DNA from: Trichobilharzia regenti
Lineage: Eukaryota > Platyhelminthes > Trematoda > Strigeidida > Schistosomatidae
Assembly (NCBI GenBank): GCA_944472135.2
Contig: OX235268.1
Coordinates: 12,344,589 to 12,408,588, forward strand
Reading direction: 5' to 3'
Length of the DNA: 64,000 nt
Below the pieces are notes generated by a model. The model made no database searches, was not told the DNA's origin, and worked only from the letters and a program-made list of their open reading frames with translations. The position numbers and the translations under genes were made by a program. Positions 58,870 to 64,000 of the stretch are shown here, piece after piece. Positions within the stretch are counted from its first letter, which is position 1, and each line of letters opens with the position of its first letter.

Positions 58870-60300
58870 AATGATAAATCATATATTTCCTGAAATAAAT
58901 GTGTCAGCTAAATAATAATTCGTTGACTTCTAAGGAATCTGCACTCAAACAATCTCATATTACTGCTGTAAAACCTCTAGGACATGTTAAATACTGTTGC
59001 CTTTATGTAAACTTTAACTCGAGAATTAAGTTTTTAAAACTATGGTATGTAGCAAAACTCTTCGACAGTATTAGACAAGCTATAATTACAACATGACGAA
59101 TGTTGATAAGGTGTTCATTTATCCAACTCTTTATATAGACAATACTTCCTTTCTGAAATATTCAGAATGATTTTCTGTTACTCTATCCAAATGTTGGGAG
59201 GTAAGAATAATTTGTGAGAAAATGGAAACTGTATCCAAATGGACTTTCATCTCAAGGGAGTCTGGACCTGTGATATTCTGGAGAAAATAGTATTGTTCTC
59301 AGCAACGCAAACAGCAGTGCTTTCCAGTCGTCGAATGGTATCCAGGTGTCTGAAAGTCAAGGTTCCATATTCAACCACTTATTCGTTTAAATATCTGCAC
59401 ATTTTTTCCTATGGAGACAGCTGAAATCGTCTTTCGATTAGTGAACTCCCTAAACGACTAACAGATTTCCATGCGAATTCTATTTAAAATATACAGCAGC
59501 TTAATGTGGAGAACAGCCTGCTAAAGACAAAACGTTTCATTTCCTCCGCATTACTGAAGCTTAACCTCTTTACATAGAGCAATGGAAGATATGGAAGCCA
59601 AAAAATACTGTTCAGCCCCTTGTACTTCTGTCGCAACAACCTTGTCTCTTTTCATAAATTTTGTTTTGTTTGTTGCTGCATTAACTTTATAAAACTCCTG
59701 TATGTATTTGTCCTGACATATTCTGTATTGTTATACTTTCCTTCGTTCCTGTGTTAATCTTGATTGCAACGTGCTAAGCTATTGACTGTAGTATGTAACT
59801 GCACTTCAACCCGTCTTACGCACTGAATAATATTAACAACTATAATTACGATAATTCAGCATTTCTGTTTCTATCCATTCTTGTGTAAAATCTGTATATA
59901 AATTCCATAGTACAGATGAATAAAATAATTCGCCAAAAGTAGCCTCTTCCATGATTTTTCAATCGACAACATGATTTCTAATGGCTTCAATCGTTAAATC
60001 ACAATCGAAACACTTACTGCATGTTCATTCAAATGGTCGCATAAAATCAGACTAGTAGAATCATAAAACAGTAATTGAAATTCCAGTTCATGCTACTTAC
60101 TTGTATTAAGTAGTAGTATAAAGTTTGTCGCAAGTGAAAAGATATACTATAAAGAAGTATACATTACTTAATTGAATGCCATCAGCTGATGTGCACATGT
60201 CATGACTACAGATTCGCAGCTGAGAACGTATTCAAATTCATATCATCGCTGTAGTGTATTCGTGTTTAATCGTCGAGCGTTCAAGTAATCCGAAAATCCC
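58870..60300. other. No gene recognised
   Basis: AT-rich DNA. Frames at 58899-59096 and 59239-59424 have no support beyond length. Confidence 0.35.
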
Positions 60301-60305
60301 CATGA

Positions 60306-60560
60306 AAATATACGTTGATGTCACAGTGGTAGAATGCTTGCCAACCACACTCGGGTTTCTGAATCAAGTCCCCAGTCAGCGCACTCCTATATCTCGCTAA
60401 ACCAGTAATAAGGCTGTTGAAGAAGGAAGGCTGGACATGAAGCTAGCTACCTCATCTCGTGAAAACAGACACCCTTGCAATCGAAACATCAAAGGTCTAG
60501 CTTGCAGCTCTGTGTAACCCCTGGGACGTAAAGGAATGAGACAAATCCTTGACTGTAACG
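60306..60560 (+). mobile_element. tRNA-Gly-like SINE or retroposon
   Basis: GATGTCACAGTGGTAGAATG (60314-60333) closely resembles the 5' half of a eukaryotic tRNA-Gly with its A box. About 30 bases on, GGGTTTCTGAATCAAGTCC stands where a B box would be, broken by a few bases. The sequence continues for ~170 bp in a GC-richer, transposon-like body. It is a different family from the other four SINEs. It is not a functional tRNA gene: the T arm is disrupted and the acceptor 3' strand is missing. Confidence 0.5.
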
Positions 60561-60765
60561 TATACAATTTCCACATTCACTCATATTCTATACCTATTCA
60601 CTTGCACGAAAAATATGTATAGAAATAAAGTCCTTTCCAAATTGCTACTCAAAAACAACTACCCAAAAGAAAGTTAATATAAAATATAATAAAAAGATAA
60701 AGATACAAGATAAATATAAAAGGGAGAAAAAAGAGATTATAACCGGAGAATAACAAGATGAAAGA

Positions 60766-61291
60766 ATGCAAAAAACAGTCACAATATCAAATAATAATGG
60801 TACATCAGAGGCAAATCAAAAAAACCTCAAAAATATATGCATTCGGACAACGTTTAAACCGATGAATCTAATCAAAAATAAAATAAATCCACTGAAAGAT
60901 CCCATAAAAATGACGGATAAAAACAATCTGATATACAAAATATCTTGTGCTGACTGTCCAAATAAATGTGTAAGGCGAACGTCCTATCACTCAAAATAGG
61001 AGTGAATGAACATAAACGCCTAACCAAAGGTCAACGAACAGGGACACAAACTTACAAAAATCTTGAAATCATTCATCGATAGCTGCACATGCATGGGACA
61101 AAAACCACAATATCGATTGGAACAATGCGTGTTTTCTAAAAACTAACATGAACAAATGGAAAAAGAGACTTATAACAGAATCAATATTCATTGAAGTCAC
61201 ACCGGATACTTGTAACAAGGGTGACTCAGTACAACTATTAACTACTTGGAATATAATTCTGAATACAAAAAAAACAAAACAAAATCATTAA
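60766..61291 (+). pseudogene. C-terminal GIY-YIG domain of a Penelope-like retroelement
   Basis: Frame 1 (60766-60999) reads TTFKPMNLIKNKINPLKDP and DKNNLIYKISCADCPNKC, then VRRTSYHSK: the 'IYKI.C.DC' Cys pair that precedes and joins the GIY half in Penelope-type nucleases. The 'Y(I/V)G.T' half is changed to CVRRT. After a frame change one reads GVNEHKRLTKGQ, and from 61073 to the TAA at 61289-61291 SSIAAHAWDKNHNIDWNNAC, FLKTNMNKWKKRLITESIFI and EVTPDTCNKGDSVQLL. This is the H...H.IDW.......W..R...E block, with the catalytic Glu intact. The tail is A-rich. At least one frameshift and a damaged GxT motif make it inactive. It is unlike the two GIY-YIG relics at 12.4 and 51.8 kb, so two Penelope-like lineages are represented. 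Confidence 0.75.
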
Positions 61292-61299
61292 TAAGCAAA

Positions 61300-62817
61300 A
61301 AAATAATGAACGATATGTATGAGTACAAATCATAAGTGTGTGTATAAAATAATTTCAACAGTGGTGTGAACACAGGCAGTAATTTCGCTCGAAATATTAA
61401 CAATAACGAAACTTATCATTGGGTAGAAACTATTGAAATATAGTTATACTTTATTTGGTCTAATCCACAATGCTCTAACTTTTTACTGATATTGTTTCAT
61501 ACTACTTCCAGCATTGTAAGGAGTTCAAAAAATAATTGATAACTTTTTGTAAGTGGTCCATAAGTTTGAGTTTTTGAATGAATGATTTTTCGTCATATAG
61601 GAATTTCTTATCTATTGTGATGTTAATTTCAGTTCCACTTATACATTTTGCGCAGTTTATCATTCTAGTTAATATTCTGTTATCATAGACACCAGATCAA
61701 CAATGTAATAGTAAGTACTTGTGGAAATTAACATTAAACTGAACAGAAAGTGCATGGGTCATCCAGTTTTCACAGCACAAGCTGTTGAGCACATGCATCT
61801 ACGCATCGATATACTAGATGTGTTATTCGCTCTGTCACTTTGTAGCCAGGCAGATAAGCGATTCACTTGAAAATTTATAAACCTCATCAAATATGAGATC
61901 CTTGTCATTTGAGGAAATGCAATGCGAGTGATAAATCTACACACTATCATCTACTTTTTGGATAGAAATTAAGAACGGTGAGTAGGAATGTATGCTAGTA
62001 CAATATACACTTATTATCGTTGTATTGATCTGCTTTTTCTGATATTATGTGATGTATGTGGCAAATAATCATGTATGTGAGCCGATTTTCAGACGTTATT
62101 AAACTTCACACTCGAATAACTATTATGTAGTATGCCTCAATCGAGACGCTTCTTCATAGCTACCCACGGGAATAGCAAGAATAGATGCCGTATAAATAAA
62201 TCACCTTAAAGTTGCAAGCAGCTTCAGTGGCTACCCCATGATCTTCTTAAACGAAAAATAGTTCTCAAGTTCTCTGTGAGGTTAATCCTAAAAGCAGATA
62301 TATGGAAAACAGGAGAAAATTGTTTTATTTCCACTGTACTTTCCAATATTAGTTTCTCCTTCACAAGTAAGTAGCTCTTTTCAAAGTTTAGCTATTTCTC
62401 ACTACATAATTTTTAGGCTTAATCATTTATATGTATATATATATATCAATACACAATATCGTTATTAATGGAGAGATTCTGAAACACCAATCATGTACGC
62501 ACTGAAGCTAAACGAAGAAATGATGTTGACTGGCTTGCTAAAATTAACAGGTTTAAGTTCAGTTTACTTGAGAATACAACATTTCGGTAATCTTTAAATA
62601 GTGTTTATTCTCTAGGTATGTTATTTTACTTTCAGTTATAAATTATTGCAATTATTAATATTACGAAATGCATGAAAGTGTGTACGCGAGTCGTAAAAGA
62701 ACTATTTCAACAGTTTATCACAAATATTTATCATGGAGACTTTGTATTTACGTGGTGCAAGGTGTTTTCGTATGCATTTCTATTTGTATGTATTCATTTG
62801 AAAAATTTATGAACAAG
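61300..62817. other. No gene recognised; right part of the inverted-repeat spacer
   Basis: AT-rich DNA with a TA-rich run near 62429-62446; no supported gene. Confidence 0.35.
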
Positions 62818-64000
62818 GGATGCATTCACTACAGTTCACATTAGAGAAAATATGGAGATACTACGTGGCATCACAGAGGAAACCCGAGTAGTTTCACTCG
62901 GGAAAAATTTTGAATTATCTTTTCACTAGACAACATTCGTTTTCTACAGTAGTAATATATGTGAGTGACAATGATTCTCCGGACGTAGTTAGCATTATGG
63001 ACTAATGAAGGTCAAACAGTCATGAATACAGTGTACGTTTCAAGAAAGGTTAATAGTGAAATATTCATTCAGAGTTTATAAATGATCATATAATATGTGG
63101 GTAATAATTCTTATACACTGTTAATTTGCTTTACATACATCTGGCGAAAATAAGTCATAATTGCCCAAACATCGAAGGTATTACTCGAAAGAAAAGGTAG
63201 AAGGTGAGAATGTGATTTATTATTCATCCTGAGGATTTATGCCTCTTGATTAACACAATGATCTCCAACCCGTAATCAAAAAAAATCCGTGAAAACTGTG
63301 ACAGCACCGCTTTCATCCTCTCATCAGTTCATCCGAAATAGTAGGTTACTCAGTTGCTGAATGCTTTTTTATGACACCGTGATTGCTGTACCGTATATTA
63401 CTGAAGCAAATTCTTGCCAGCATATCCAGTATAATAATGCTTGAACTTATTAATTAAATATTTTACGTGTAGTATGTGATGGTTCTCATATTGGATAACT
63501 CCATCTTGTGCGGTTTTAGTCTATTATATGTCTAACATCATGGATGACCTAGGGTATTCACTTCAACATTTATAAAATAATCCCTATGCCAAGCAGATTT
63601 TGACCAGATTAATAACATTTGGGGGAAAATTGTTATAGGGACTTAAAAGAAATATTTGTCCAGTCTATAATAATTTACTTACCTTTTTAACTGCTTATAT
63701 AGCTTGAATTAGGATAATTTTCTATGAAAAGTTAAGCCTGTGTATTAAGTGAACAATGATTCCAATATTAGTGAACTTTATTTATTTATTTATTGATTAC
63801 AGCTTGATTCCACACTGTATTTTTGGTACAAGTATGGAATTTTTAGCATGTGATATCGGTAGCACAAATTTTGCAGGCCGACCATAGATATCATGTGTGC
63901 ATCGGCAGAGGATCCATCTCCAGACCATGTGCATGTTTGGCGAGAGTCCTAACCACTGTGCCACCGAAGCACATGCATGATGATTTCGTTGTGTTGCTTG
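62818..64000 (-). repeat. Right arm of the 1,183-bp inverted repeat (runs off the window)
   Basis: Reverse complement of 54011-55193 without a visible difference. The arm reaches the last base of the window, so its outer end is unknown. Confidence 0.95.
63776..63969 (-). mobile_element. tRNA-derived SINE, copy 4 (in the right arm)
   Basis: Reverse-complement twin of copy 3, including the degraded B box and the (AATA)n tail, here read as TTTATTTATTTATTGATT. Confidence 0.75.

Noticed and set aside
54011..64000. Giant DNA transposon with 1.2-kb terminal inverted repeats
   Set aside because: No transposase, integrase or polymerase frame is visible in the 7.6-kb spacer, which holds only old retroelement relics; outer ends and target duplications cannot be seen. 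Left open as a possibility in the findings.

Overview
The window looks like AT-rich nuclear DNA of a flatworm, most likely a blood fluke (Schistosoma) or close relative. The basis is the set of repeat families. There are decayed RTE-type retrotransposons with (ATT)n tails, CR1-like retrotransposons, Penelope-like GIY-YIG remnants, tRNA-derived SINEs, and one SINE resembling the schistosome Sm-alpha family that carries a decayed hammerhead core. There is no bacterial-style gene organisation, no rRNA, no functional tRNA gene and no CRISPR array. Nearly all short open frames are remnants of repeats or chance.

Layout. 1-2.9 kb: a decayed CR1-like element on the minus strand, interrupted by a SINE. 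4.4-8.8 kb: two exon-like segments on the plus strand, a Gly/Gln/Met-rich exon and an RGG-box terminal exon followed by poly(A) signals. They probably belong to one host gene for an RNA-binding-type protein, with an RTE fragment in the intervening intron. 9.5-10.0 kb: a diverged ~190-bp tandem repeat. 10.5-19.7 kb: a Sm-alpha-like SINE, a GIY-YIG remnant, another SINE and two RTE fragments. 22.0-45.3 kb: a 23.4-kb, nearly homogeneous tandem array of ~955-bp units (24 full units and a partial one). 45.4-47.4 kb: a decayed CR1-like element between imperfect direct repeats. 50-52 kb: Penelope-like remnants, including a perfect 55-bp inverted repeat and a hammerhead-like motif. 54.0-64.0 kb: a 1,183-bp inverted repeat with no mismatch seen, whose arms enclose a 7.6-kb spacer with an RTE endonuclease relic, two or three weak exon candidates, a tRNA-like SINE and a Penelope GIY-YIG domain. 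The right arm runs to the window edge.

The most unusual object is the large array. Besides nested microsatellites (GT, CCGA, CAGC) and a sharp change of strand composition, every complete unit carries on the minus strand a strong splice acceptor, 48 nucleotides (symmetric, phase 1-1) and a strong splice donor, about once per 955 bp. If transcribed from the minus strand this would be a run of 24 equal micro-exons, reminiscent of schistosome micro-exon genes. A neighbouring 168-nt exon-like stretch is closed by the same TAG codon in nearly every copy and open in one. Whether any of this is transcribed cannot be decided from sequence alone; a satellite carrying a captured gene fragment is the simpler alternative.
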